Shown here one piece after another: positions 16,238 to 23,143 of a stretch of DNA of 32,755 bases (positions are counted from its first letter, which is position 1; each line of letters opens with the position of its first letter). The notes beneath the pieces are model-generated. The model saw nothing but the letters and a program-made list of their open reading frames with translations, was not told the origin of the DNA and searched no databases. The position numbers and the translations under genes are program-made. Source of the stretch: Candidatus Bathyarchaeota archaeon (lineage in GTDB: Archaea > Thermoproteota > Bathyarchaeia > Bathyarchaeales > Bathyarchaeaceae); NCBI GenBank assembly GCA_020348865.1, contig CP070754.1, positions 1,430,382 to 1,463,136 of the forward strand, written 5' to 3'.

Positions 16238-16401
16238 CTCAGCTTCAATCCCCGCATTGCCCATCTATATCTTGCATACCTATCGTCGGGAGAAAACCTT
16301 GCTGGGTGAGGTATGCGCACATTTCCTCCACAGTGTGGGCATTTCTCTTGATTCAAGGTGTATTTCTCTCATTTTTCAAATTTTCTAAGCAACCAGACCA
16401 T
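16234..16401 (-). CDS. nop10: Nop10 (H/ACA RNP protein) with in-frame TGA at codon 11
   Basis: Nop10 binds Cbf5 in H/ACA ribonucleoprotein particles that make pseudouridine in rRNA. The frame runs from an ATG that overlaps the aIF2-alpha stop (TGATG) to a TGA that overlaps the PAC2 start (ATGA), 55 codons, the normal size. Residues 1-7 are MVWLLRK, residues 13-30 are KYTLNQEKCPHCGGNVRI, then PHPARFSPDDRYARYRWAM, all typical Nop10. The usual first knuckle (C-x-x-C-G after LLRK) is changed: codon 8 is TTT (Phe) instead of Cys, codon 11 (16371-16369) is TGA instead of Cys, and codon 12 is Glu. The second knuckle CPHC is intact. A TTG at codon 16 could give a truncated 40-residue form. Recoding, truncation, decay and sequencing error all remain possible. 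Confidence 0.85.
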
Positions 16402-17192
16402 CATTTTTCCCTATTGAAGACCCCTTGTCCGCCGGCCTTTGCTATTTTTTTTAGCGCGGTTTTTGTGGTTTTTTCGAGAATTCTTTCAGCTTCCTTGTAG
16501 TCTTCAGCCAGAACTTCAATGCGATATTTTGGTGGGGAAATTACGTGAACATGAACCTCTGCTTCTTGAGGGGACCCTGCTTTCCGAGCACTCAATAGCG
16601 CGTCTCGGATTGCAGTTGCTCCATTGGGTTTTGCACATTCAAGCTCCAGTATTCCTTTGACTTTTACTGTGGGTATTCCAATTCTCTCTTTAGCAATTTT
16701 TTCAAGAGTTTTTGCTATCTCCTTGGATACGCCCAGCTTCAACAGAAAGTTTGCTCCCTCTTTTGCGGTTTTTTCCAGTCCTTCATAAATTCCTCCAAAT
16801 TCCTTCTCGAGGGCAGCCCCTACTTTCTCATAGATCTCTTCTGGAGATATGGCTAGCTTTTCAGAGGCATTTTGCAACAACGCATCTGCTCTTCTTTCTT
16901 TTTTCCATAATAGGTTTTTTTCCTTTTTTTCCCGTTTCGTAACCCTTCTAAGCGAGAGATCCACTTGCCCTTTTTCTATGTTGACTCGTAGAACTTTCAA
17001 GACAAGTTTTTGTCTTTCACGCACAAAATCTCGGATGTTTTTGACCCAGGTTGAGGAAAGCTCCGATATATGGAGTAACCCCCGCTTGTCATACTCATCT
17101 AATACAACATATGCACCAAAGCTTGTTACTTTTTCAACCGTGGCGATTACGAGGTCTCCGATATCCGGCCATTCCGTTTTTTTGAATGCCAC
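16401..17192 (-). CDS. Translation initiation factor aIF2, alpha subunit
   Basis: Alpha subunit of the heterotrimer that delivers initiator Met-tRNA to the small ribosomal subunit. The N-terminal S1/OB domain is clear (DLVIATVEKVTSFGAYVVL, then GLLHISELSSTWVKNIRD and VDLSLRRVTKREKKEK, residues 12 to about 85). A helical middle domain and the C-terminal alpha/beta domain (VHVISPPKYRIEVLAEDYKEAE) follow. The start is a GTG with GAGG seven bases upstream. At 263 residues it is normal. It lies 13 bases after rps27e, and its stop overlaps the nop10 start as TGATG. This gene order with L44e, S27e and Nop10 is conserved across archaea. Confidence 0.96.
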   Translation of the reverse strand: MAFKKTEWPDIGDLVIATVEKVTSFGAYVVLDEYDKRGLLHISELSSTWVKNIRDFVRERQKLVLKVLRVNIEKGQVDLSLRRVTKREKKEKNLLWKKERRADALLQNASEKLAISPEEIYEKVGAALEKEFGGIYEGLEKTAKEGANFLLKLGVSKEIAKTLEKIAKERIGIPTVKVKGILELECAKPNGATAIRDALLSARKAGSPQEAEVHVHVISPPKYRIEVLAEDYKEAERILEKTTKTALKKIAKAGGQGVFNREK

Positions 17193-17205
17193 TTTCTCGC
17201 CTCAT

Positions 17206-17409
17206 TCACTCAAATACAGCGACAACTTCTCCCTTAATCACGACCTTTCCGCTGGAGGGTTCTGCGAGTAGGGCTCCACAAACATTGCAGTGAACAACGC
17301 TCGTCGAATGACTAAAGAGGGCCTGTTCGTTTCCACAATCGGAACACTTCACTCGAAGGAACCTACTTCTAGGTTTTGGTATCAATCTTTCCCAATCACT
17401 CATTTTCAT
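17206..17409 (-). CDS. rps27e: Ribosomal protein S27e
   Basis: A 67-residue small-subunit ribosomal protein with a four-Cys zinc ribbon: [20 protein letters not shown] then [16 protein letters not shown]. The length and the C-terminal [12 protein letters not shown] are typical. There are two candidate starts, ATG at 17409 and ATG at 17403; the first follows the L44e stop by five bases. Second gene of the L44e operon. Confidence 0.97.
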   Translation of the reverse strand: MKMSDWERLIPKPRSRFLRVKCSDCGNEQALFSHSTSVVHCNVCGALLAEPSSGKVVIKGEVVAVFE

Positions 17410-17414
17410 CCCTT

Positions 17415-17690
17415 CTATTCAAAGACTAGCTTTCTGAGACGCATTCCCTTTTTGTGTCTTGTGTAACCGCAAGTTTTGCACGCAAGTCTTAGCGTTTGTT
17501 TCTTTGTTGTCTTGGCGAATTTTTTCTGAAGGGAGTATTTCTGCCCGCCATATCCTTTTTTTTCACGTTCGTGTCGCCGTTCACCCTCAGCCAAAGCCCG
17601 CCTCTTCCCAGCTTTATACAGAGAGGTCAGGTGAGGTTGATGAGTTTTACATCTTGGACAGTATGTGGTGACTTCCTTGGGCATTCTCAT
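17415..17690 (-). CDS. rpl44e: Ribosomal protein L44e
   Basis: Large-subunit ribosomal protein with a split zinc-binding site: [11 protein letters not shown] near the N-terminus and [16 protein letters not shown] near the C-terminus, joined by a very basic helix-rich part that contacts rRNA. I start it at the ATG at 17690, which gives [14 protein letters not shown] as in homologues (91 residues); an upstream TTG at 17702 lies in the leader. A TATA-like TTTAAATA at 17735-17742 on the minus strand gives a leader of about 20 bases, so this is probably the first gene of the L44e-S27e-aIF2alpha-nop10-PAC2 transcript. A gap of about 300 bases separates it from the GINS gene upstream. Confidence 0.97.
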   Translation of the reverse strand: MRMPKEVTTYCPRCKTHQPHLTSLYKAGKRRALAEGERRHEREKKGYGGQKYSLQKKFAKTTKKQTLRLACKTCGYTRHKKGMRLRKLVFE

Positions 17691-17734
17691 ATGACTCGCC
17701 AATCAAATCGGTATAGAACAGCCCAATCAATTAC

Positions 17735-17742
17735 TATTTAAA
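17735..17742 (-). promoter_or_regulatory. TATA box for the L44e operon
   Basis: On the minus strand this reads TTTAAATA, a strong archaeal TATA match about 45 bases before the L44e ATG. A second AT-rich element (GTTTAAATCC on the minus strand) lies just upstream at about 17757-17766 and could be an alternative promoter. Confidence 0.55.
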
Positions 17743-17986
17743 TGCTTCTGGAGGCGGATTTAAACACTGCCTTAATTTCGAGTTTTGACTGTTGCGCCGT
17801 CGTGGTTCTTGTTCGTGCCAATCAGAAAAGGTCATGCAGACCAAAGCTACAGACGAAAGTTTGGTTTACACTCTGAATGTACAATGCCCTGGCTATGCTT
17901 ATCATTATGCCCGCTTATACATCAATCCGACTGAAAGCGTGTCATGCGAATCAGTCTTGCTTCCTAGGCTCACTGGTGATTCAAGC

Positions 17987-18532
17987 TTAGGCTTCTACCT
18001 CTACAGCCACGCTTTGTCTAATCAGGATTCGAGCGTTTTCAGAAGGCAGAGTTGCTATGTTCTCTGGTTTGAACGGTCCATATGTCTTCATATCGGACCC
18101 GACAATAGCTGGTACTTCTTGAAGAAGGCGCACCAGTTTTTTTTTCGGCTGCTCTTTTCTCTTGACATGAGATAGGTGCCCCTTGAGGATGTCTTTAGCC
18201 AATAGGTGGTAGGGCTCGACTAGAAGAGAGACCCCTTCTACAAGTTTTTCCTCTTCCGAGGTCAGACCAACTCCACGCATTGTTTTTTCCTTCAGAGTAT
18301 TTTGCAAAGTCTTCTCGTACCGAAGTTGAACTAGCTCACTCACTGTTTTCCTCACATTCACGAACTCACGTTGCATAAGTCTCGCTTTCGCTGTTTTTTC
18401 ATCCAGCATCCGCCTTTCTTTCTTTATTCTTTTCACGTAGTCAGCTAGTTTCGCATAAAAGTCTTGAGGAAGTGTCTGAACGTCAACGTTTTCCCTCTCC
18501 TTTTTCCATGCTTTATAGAGCAGGTCGTACAT
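17987..18532 (-). CDS. GINS complex subunit (Gins51/Gins15 type)
   Basis: GINS joins MCM and GAN/Cdc45-like protein in the replicative helicase and contacts primase. The 181-residue protein has a long helical A domain (MYDLLYKAWKKERENVDVQ through the basic helices KRIKKERRMLDEKTAKARLM) and a small C-terminal B domain (IVGSDMKTYGPFKPENIATL, then PSENARILIRQ). The A-then-B order is that of the Sld5/Psf1-like archaeal Gins51. It starts two bases after the priS stop, so the two are translationally linked; the PriS-Gins15 pairing is common in archaea. The gap on its 3' side (17743-17986) shows no convincing gene. Confidence 0.9.
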   Translation of the reverse strand: MYDLLYKAWKKERENVDVQTLPQDFYAKLADYVKRIKKERRMLDEKTAKARLMQREFVNVRKTVSELVQLRYEKTLQNTLKEKTMRGVGLTSEEEKLVEGVSLLVEPYHLLAKDILKGHLSHVKRKEQPKKKLVRLLQEVPAIVGSDMKTYGPFKPENIATLPSENARILIRQSVAVEVEA

Positions 18533-18534
18533 GT

Positions 18535-19803
18535 TTATTCCACCATTTTTGCCCTTCCCTTACATAAGAGCAGCAACGCAGCCGCCATGGGTAATTCAAT
18601 CGTTTCCCCCTGATAAGGACCATAGGTTCCGTTCCCTAACTTAAATTGAGGAGCATACGACACCACAACTGTTGCTGAACCTTCTTTGAAAGCGACAGCC
18701 CTTTCTAGAGGGTCGAATTGCTCAATGCCAGTGATTGGAACCTCAATTTTCCTCAGACCAGTTTTTCCATGCAACGTGTTACTCAGCCTGATTAAGCGAT
18801 GAATGTCTGTCGTAACAACGGTGTCGATCTTTGCTGATTGCTTCTCTGCTCCATGTCGAGCTATTTTTTTCCAACTCTCAAATCCTACGTCTTTTGTGAC
18901 CCCCCAAGGTCCTTTTCCTTTCCAGCTTTCCAACAACAACTCTCTGTGTTCGGTTAGATTGGAAGCGACCTTTTTTCTCAATCCAATCTGTTGCAGTTCT
19001 TCGGGAGTAGCTGACAAAAGGAGTTCGTAAACTCCCCTAGCGATTCTTCCTCTCCACCCGGAACCATCCAGACCAGGACCAAACAGTATGCGTGATCTCT
19101 CTTCACTTCTTTCACCTAAACCGTGGAACTCTGTTTCTAACCCTATCCCTAGGATATATTCCACTATTTCTCTACGCGCCATTTGATCGAGTGTTTGAAC
19201 CTCCTCGCTTTCCACACAAATATGATATCCACGATGCCCCGAAAAACTGACTTCTATCTCTTCTGAGGAAAACCCAAGGTCCCTCATCAAGAAGTCAATA
19301 AGTTTCATCGTTTCCGTTTTCGCTGAGTCCAAACAGATTTCACAAAACCACGTCTCTTCCTGGAACTTCTGTTCACCACATGAGGAGCATTTTCCGGGCG
19401 TTGCCCCTTTGCCGATTGCCCCACAACTGCTGCAAATCCATCTATCGTGGTCTTTTCTGCATGGTGTCGGAATGTGATCGGCATCAATGTCAAAGATTAG
19501 GTCTGTTCCCGTTCTACCTTTATCTTCCATTTTCTCTTCCGGTTTTTCATAACGCGCACTCGAATAGTAAACATCCAAAGGAACCACCGCTTTCAAAAAA
19601 GACCTGAGGCTTTCTGCATTCTTGAAGCTTTTATGGCGAGCCATGATCTTTTCCTTGAACAAGACAAATCCGAACTCGCGCCTTTCGATAGCGGAGGGTG
19701 GTTGAATGGCAGAAGGGTGCTTCTGATAATATTCAGCAAATCTGCTTCGGACGAAACGTAGCGGAGAGAGAAGTATGTGCATTCCTCCAGTAGGCTGCCT
19801 CAT
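18535..19803 (-). CDS. priS: DNA primase catalytic (small) subunit PriS
   Basis: Catalytic subunit of the archaeal/eukaryotic-type primase. The metal-binding Asp pair is in DLIFDIDADH (about residues 104-113). A zinc knuckle region follows (CSSCGAIGKGATPGKCSSCG), then SFSGHRGYHICVESEEV, the nucleotide-binding His block conserved in PriS. The C-terminal VVVSYAPQFKLGNGTYGPY fits the family. The 422 residues are somewhat longer than the usual 330-400. The ATG at 19803 is the first of two possible starts (the second is seven codons in, directly behind GGAGGA). A gap of 231 bases separates it from priL upstream, and it runs straight into the GINS gene. Confidence 0.95.
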   Translation of the reverse strand: MRQPTGGMHILLSPLRFVRSRFAEYYQKHPSAIQPPSAIERREFGFVLFKEKIMARHKSFKNAESLRSFLKAVVPLDVYYSSARYEKPEEKMEDKGRTGTDLIFDIDADHIPTPCRKDHDRWICSSCGAIGKGATPGKCSSCGEQKFQEETWFCEICLDSAKTETMKLIDFLMRDLGFSSEEIEVSFSGHRGYHICVESEEVQTLDQMARREIVEYILGIGLETEFHGLGERSEERSRILFGPGLDGSGWRGRIARGVYELLLSATPEELQQIGLRKKVASNLTEHRELLLESWKGKGPWGVTKDVGFESWKKIARHGAEKQSAKIDTVVTTDIHRLIRLSNTLHGKTGLRKIEVPITGIEQFDPLERAVAFKEGSATVVVSYAPQFKLGNGTYGPYQGETIELPMAAALLLLCKGRAKMVE

Positions 19804-20034
19804 AGTAGGCGACGGTCTATTTCTAGTGCAATGATGGATAATTACATTTCGACTGTTGAATTGCTTTGTTCAATCATTTCTCCATTTGTGACATATCCGT
19901 GTCCAGCCTTTTTTTGGCACGGGCTCCTTTGCAGAAGCAGTTTAACCCTGCAGTTTTGTCTTCCTCAATCCCTCCATTTTCAACACGCTGTATATGTCTT
20001 GCTTGTTACTACGCGAGAACGAAATGCAATCGGA

Positions 20035-21096
20035 TCATGTTTCTTCCTCAGAAGTGCTTCTTTGTGCAACCCTCAATTTCCGTCGATAATAAGCCAAAGG
20101 ACGATAAACCTTTCTGCATACATCATCCATGCTAGGGCAGACCCCATGGGTACGTAACGTGTCGCAACGGGGGGGAACATATTTCGTTCTAGACCCTCTT
20201 CCGCCAGCTATATGTTCCACTTGGTATCGGGTTAATCTTTCATTGAAGTCGGGAAGTGATCTGAATAGATTGACAACATCTTCTGTCGCCATGCCTATGT
20301 TTATCAAGAATGATGTTAAGGTGAAGCGTCCGATGTGGGAAATGTTGCGTCCTGATGTTATTGTACCGTGTAATTCTCTTATGCATGGTGGAAATGCGTT
20401 GATTAACACTTCCTTGGAGGGTTCTAGTGGACGGGCTTCTCCGCGTTTCTCCCTAAGTAGTCGTTTCAATCGGTTTACACGATTCATCAGTGTTTCAGGT
20501 AGCGATCCAACATCAGTGTCAAGTTTCCCTTCGATGTACCTTCGTATTTCTTCTTCTAAGAGACGTACCACATCGTTTTTTGTTAGGCAGACTTCACCAT
20601 TTGACATTCGCTTGTTGACGAGTTTCCACTTTTTGTCGTGAAAACCTGTCGCATTTCTTAGGAAGTCTGTGTAATGGAGCGTGAAGTCGTAGGTCAATGA
20701 GTTAGTAGGGTCTTCAACGGAATCTATCTTCCAGTTGAAATTGTTCGCGATGAGCGTGATTTTATCCTCCCTCTCGTTTCTGAGTAGGTTGGAAGCTCGT
20801 CTTGCTTCTGCTAGTGCATATCTCCTCTTCAGGAATGAAACGCCTATTGTAGCTACCATCATCACTGCTATTGGAAAGGAAGGAATTTCAACCTCATCTT
20901 TATCTGATTGCCCGGTCACTGCACCGAAGAGAATAGTCTCTTCTATTCTGTCCTCAGCTCTATCTAATACAGATTTATATTCTGGGCTTGCCAGGTCGCC
21001 GATCTTCACGCCTAATGGGCTTATGAAGTTAGCTGCTTCAGGAATAAAGGGGTACTTAGCCCAGTAGCTTTTGGTGAGTGGCAGTCTGTCTTCCAG
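20035..21096 (-). CDS. priL: DNA primase large subunit PriL, start codon unclear
   Basis: Regulatory subunit of primase, needed for primer initiation. The C-terminal domain shows four cysteines for the [4Fe-4S] cluster: FPPCIREL, PPRCDTLRTHGVC and DDVCRKVYRPL. The central helical domain includes KRRYALAEARRASNLLRNE and FTLHYTDFLRN. The first standard start in frame is the GTG at 21009, but conserved PriL N-terminal sequence (SYWAKYPFIPEAANFISPLG) lies upstream of it in the same frame, with no ATG, GTG or TTG before the PCNA stop. CTG codons at 21096 and 21084 are the candidates; I list the first. The frame is the same as that of pcn, so readthrough of the PCNA TAA is a formal alternative. From CTG the length is 353. 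Confidence 0.9.
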   Translation of the reverse strand: MEDRLPLTKSYWAKYPFIPEAANFISPLGVKIGDLASPEYKSVLDRAEDRIEETILFGAVTGQSDKDEVEIPSFPIAVMMVATIGVSFLKRRYALAEARRASNLLRNEREDKITLIANNFNWKIDSVEDPTNSLTYDFTLHYTDFLRNATGFHDKKWKLVNKRMSNGEVCLTKNDVVRLLEEEIRRYIEGKLDTDVGSLPETLMNRVNRLKRLLREKRGEARPLEPSKEVLINAFPPCIRELHGTITSGRNISHIGRFTLTSFLINIGMATEDVVNLFRSLPDFNERLTRYQVEHIAGGRGSRTKYVPPRCDTLRTHGVCPSMDDVCRKVYRPLAYYRRKLRVAQRSTSEEET

Positions 21097-21105
21097 CTGT
21101 GGTTG

Positions 21106-21861
21106 TTATTCCACTTCTATGCGTGGAGCCAGAAAAAACGACAGCTTTCCTTCGCTTCGCTGTTTGAAGTCTAGTTTGATGGGCATGTCTGAGGAGAATT
21201 CCAGCGTAGCGACGTCTGATGTTGCCACAGCGGCTTTGATAATCTCCGAGAGATAGCTCAGGCTGAAGGTGGCTTTCGAGTTCTCCTTTGTTTCCAGGTC
21301 GAGGAGTGCGTCGCTTCCTTTCTTCATCTCTATGGTGGCACCCATCAAGTCTCCCGTTGCGTTCATCACAAGTTTTTCATTGTCCGCCTCAATTCGAACA
21401 TGGTCGCTTACCAAGGCCGCGTCTTCAATTGCTTCACGCAATCCTTCAGTGGTGGCTTTAGCTTTTATGGCAAACGTCACCTTTGGGGTAGGAACCTCTT
21501 CTTCTACCGCTTCCAATGTGGGCATACTGAATGCACGTGTGTATTTTCCTCGAACTGTTGTTTGCAGTTGTCCAGTCTTTTCATCTAATGAAAGCTCGAC
21601 GGATTCATCTTTTCCTGCTCTTCTAAGCAGTTTGAGCAGCCCACTGATGTTTATACACATTTTCATAGTTTCGCTAGCTGTGTATTCGTCGAAAACCGTT
21701 TTCGGCAATTCGAAGTCTACCATGGCTACGCGTGATGGATCCATTGCTCGCAGTTTGATTGCATCCGGGGTTACATCAAACGTTGCTTCGTCGATGAGGG
21801 TTGAAATAGCAGCTAGCATGTCTTTTGTGAATTTTGCGTCAGCCATCTTGACTTTGAACAA
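21106..21861 (-). CDS. pcn: PCNA sliding clamp
   Basis: DNA polymerase sliding clamp, a trimeric ring that also recruits repair enzymes through PIP motifs. Typical segments are KLRAMDPSRVAMVDFELPK (about residues 36-54), MKMCINISGLLKLLRRAGKD and GKLSFFLAPRIEVE at the end. The interdomain loop, the usual PIP-binding site, is around TLEAVEEEVPTPK. At 251 residues the length is normal. The start is a TTG (21861) backed by GGAGG at 21869-21873 with seven bases of spacing; the protein then begins MFKVKMADAKF as in other archaeal PCNAs. Only one PCNA gene is in the window. It is followed in the same frame by priL with no standard start. Confidence 0.97.
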   Translation of the reverse strand: MFKVKMADAKFTKDMLAAISTLIDEATFDVTPDAIKLRAMDPSRVAMVDFELPKTVFDEYTASETMKMCINISGLLKLLRRAGKDESVELSLDEKTGQLQTTVRGKYTRAFSMPTLEAVEEEVPTPKVTFAIKAKATTEGLREAIEDAALVSDHVRIEADNEKLVMNATGDLMGATIEMKKGSDALLDLETKENSKATFSLSYLSEIIKAAVATSDVATLEFSSDMPIKLDFKQRSEGKLSFFLAPRIEVE

Positions 21862-21868
21862 TGATAAA

Positions 21869-21873
21869 CCTCC
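21869..21873 (-). promoter_or_regulatory. Ribosome binding site fixing the PCNA TTG start
   Basis: GGAGG on the minus strand, seven bases from the TTG at 21861 and twenty-odd from the ATG at codon 6, so it selects the TTG. It is the strongest ribosome site seen in this cluster. Confidence 0.7.
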
Positions 21874-21903
21874 TTCAACGCTTACTCTTATTCTTCGACC
21901 ATT

Positions 21904-22122
21904 TTAATCTTTACTTATTTCTGAGAACTGTGGTTTGCAGATACCAAGTCTTGACCTCAGGAGAACAATCGCCAATGAGATTGGAATGAACATGAGCATT
22001 GGATATAGTCTGTCGGTTCCTTGAACCTCTTTCGCCAATAGTCTCTTGGCTCGTTCTACATACAAGAGTGTCAAGAAGCACGAAACAACGAATGCTTTTA
22101 GCTGTATTCTCGGAAAGTATGA
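21904..22122 (-). CDS. Possible small two-TM membrane protein between TFS and PCNA
   Basis: Coordinates give the open frame from stop to stop, 72 codons. It reads as a plausible membrane protein: a hydrophobic stretch (KAFVVSCFLTLLYVE), a basic linker (RAKRLLAKEVQGTDR), a second hydrophobic helix (LYPMLMFIPISLAIVLL) and a polar tail. It partly overlaps the 3' end of TFS. There is no ATG or GTG before the first helix; TTG at 22074 lies inside it, and ATA at 22107 is the only near-start before it. No ribosome site is obvious. I recognise no family. A competing frame over the same stretch has no such pattern. It may be a real gene with an unusual start, a remnant, or chance. Confidence 0.35.
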   Translation of the reverse strand, partial: SYFPRIQLKAFVVSCFLTLLYVERAKRLLAKEVQGTDRLYPMLMFIPISLAIVLLRSRLGICKPQFSEISKD

Positions 22123-22445
22123 CTACACTTCGTGCAACGGAAAAACTGCGTAGAAGACTCATCACTTCCTCTAGTCTGAACCTGCCACGCAGAAGCCAAC
22201 ATATTCCCACATTTAGGGCACTCGACCCTAACAGTAGGTAAGGTCCGCAACTTCTGTGCTTCCTTTCCAATCACAACCACACGTTCTTGTGAATCATGCT
22301 CCACAATCTTTGGAGCGGCAACCATTTTGTCTACTCCCCGTTTCTTGTAGCCACATTTTTGACATGAGAGCGCTACGACCACCTTGCTTCCCCGTTCTTT
22401 CCGGGCTGGAGTCAACCTCGTTCCGCATTTAGGGCAAAACTCCAT
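22098..22445 (-). CDS. Transcription factor S (TFS, TFIIS-like cleavage factor)
   Basis: Stimulates RNA cleavage by backtracked archaeal RNA polymerase. The 115-residue protein has two zinc ribbons: N-terminal FCPKCGTRLTPA with CQKCGY, and C-terminal ECPKCGNMLASAW with FRCTKCSHTFREY. The acidic pair needed for cleavage is present in RGSDESSTQFF. The length and layout are those of TFS. The ATG at 22445 is certain, as the first zinc ribbon begins at once. It lies 41 bases after DUF99 on the same strand and upstream of pcn. Confidence 0.95.
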   Translation of the reverse strand: MEFCPKCGTRLTPARKERGSKVVVALSCQKCGYKKRGVDKMVAAPKIVEHDSQERVVVIGKEAQKLRTLPTVRVECPKCGNMLASAWQVQTRGSDESSTQFFRCTKCSHTFREYS

Positions 22446-22486
22446 GGCACTTCACATTCCGTTCACCTTCCTTGCTTTCGCATCTT

Positions 22487-23092
22487 TTAAACGTTTTCTT
22501 TTGGTTGGGTTAGCCCAGATGCAATAATGTGTGCGACTCGCAACGGTTCCGGAATGTTACTTCGTGTAGACGTACTCTTCACAACTTTCTTGGCATCCTT
22601 CTCTGAGATCCCCGCAATCTGTATATACACAGCTTGTTCAGTGCCTCGCGTATGCACCTCGATTATCTCTCCTGCATTCTCCATTGCTTCCCACCGTTTA
22701 CTGTATTCAGGCAGATTCTGAATCGCCTTCTTTATATCATTGAACCTTGGCTTCTCTCGCATAACCGCGATTACAGGTAAACGCACTCTTTCGAAAAGCT
22801 TCTTGATATCCACCACGTTGAAACCGGCAAAAGTAACCCCGCTTAGCATCACTGCTCTTAGTTGATGATACTGAGTAGATGCAGAAATCATGGACGCTAT
22901 CTTTTCCGTTGCACCGAACCCATCAATCTCCACCTCTGTTCGCATAACTCCATCGAGCCAGTATCCACCTCGGTACACAACCCCTACAACGACCGCGAAG
23001 CTCTTTGCGTGAGGTACAAAAACTCCATCATCAACGCCCAGCACTCGGATCTCTGGCTTTACACACCGAATTCTCACAATGTTTTCGTGCAT
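22487..23092 (-). CDS. DUF99 family protein
   Basis: Archaeal DUF99 protein, a family with an endonuclease V/RNase H-related fold and no firm function. Conserved segments are VLGVDDGVFVPHAKSFAVVVGVVYRGG (first half given; residues about 17-43), LRAVMLSGVTFAGFNVVD and LPVIAVMREKPRF. The start is the ATG at 23092; an in-frame TTG at 23104 is too close to the promoter. A TTTAAAA element at 23127-23133 on the minus strand would start transcription about ten bases before this ATG. It heads the DUF99-TFS-pcn-priL-priS-GINS series and is divergent from the RNase III-like gene. Confidence 0.9.
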   Translation of the reverse strand: MHENIVRIRCVKPEIRVLGVDDGVFVPHAKSFAVVVGVVYRGGYWLDGVMRTEVEIDGFGATEKIASMISASTQYHQLRAVMLSGVTFAGFNVVDIKKLFERVRLPVIAVMREKPRFNDIKKAIQNLPEYSKRWEAMENAGEIIEVHTRGTEQAVYIQIAGISEKDAKKVVKSTSTRSNIPEPLRVAHIIASGLTQPKENV

Positions 23093-23105
23093 AAGATGCA
23101 CCAAA

Positions 23106-23133
23106 TATATTATAATTGAACAACCGTTTTAAA
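23106..23133. promoter_or_regulatory. Interleaved divergent TATA boxes
   Basis: TATATTATAA at 23106-23115 fits a plus-strand TATA for the gene at 23144. On the minus strand, TTTAAAA at 23127-23133 fits a TATA for DUF99 at 23092. Each box lies in the predicted initiation region of the other, so the two promoters should compete. Confidence 0.45.
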
Positions 23134-23143
23134 GTGAGACGCA

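Noticed and set aside
17792-18175. 127-codon plus-strand frame overlapping the GINS gene end
   Set aside because: Overlaps GINS in antisense and reads as random, Cys/Ser-rich sequence. The remaining spacer shows C/D-box-like pieces (TGATG, CTGA) but no coherent guide RNA layout.
19804-20034. Short Cys-containing frame between priL and priS
   Set aside because: About 40 codons with no start codon at its head and no coupling to either neighbour. I see nothing else in this 231-base gap.
21269-21907. 212-codon open frame on the plus strand, antisense to PCNA
   Set aside because: Ser-rich, low-complexity translation that mirrors the PCNA codons; PCNA on the other strand is certain.
21911-22270. 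119-codon minus-strand frame overlapping TFS
   Set aside because: Most of it lies inside TFS in another frame; the downstream part competes with the more protein-like membrane frame.
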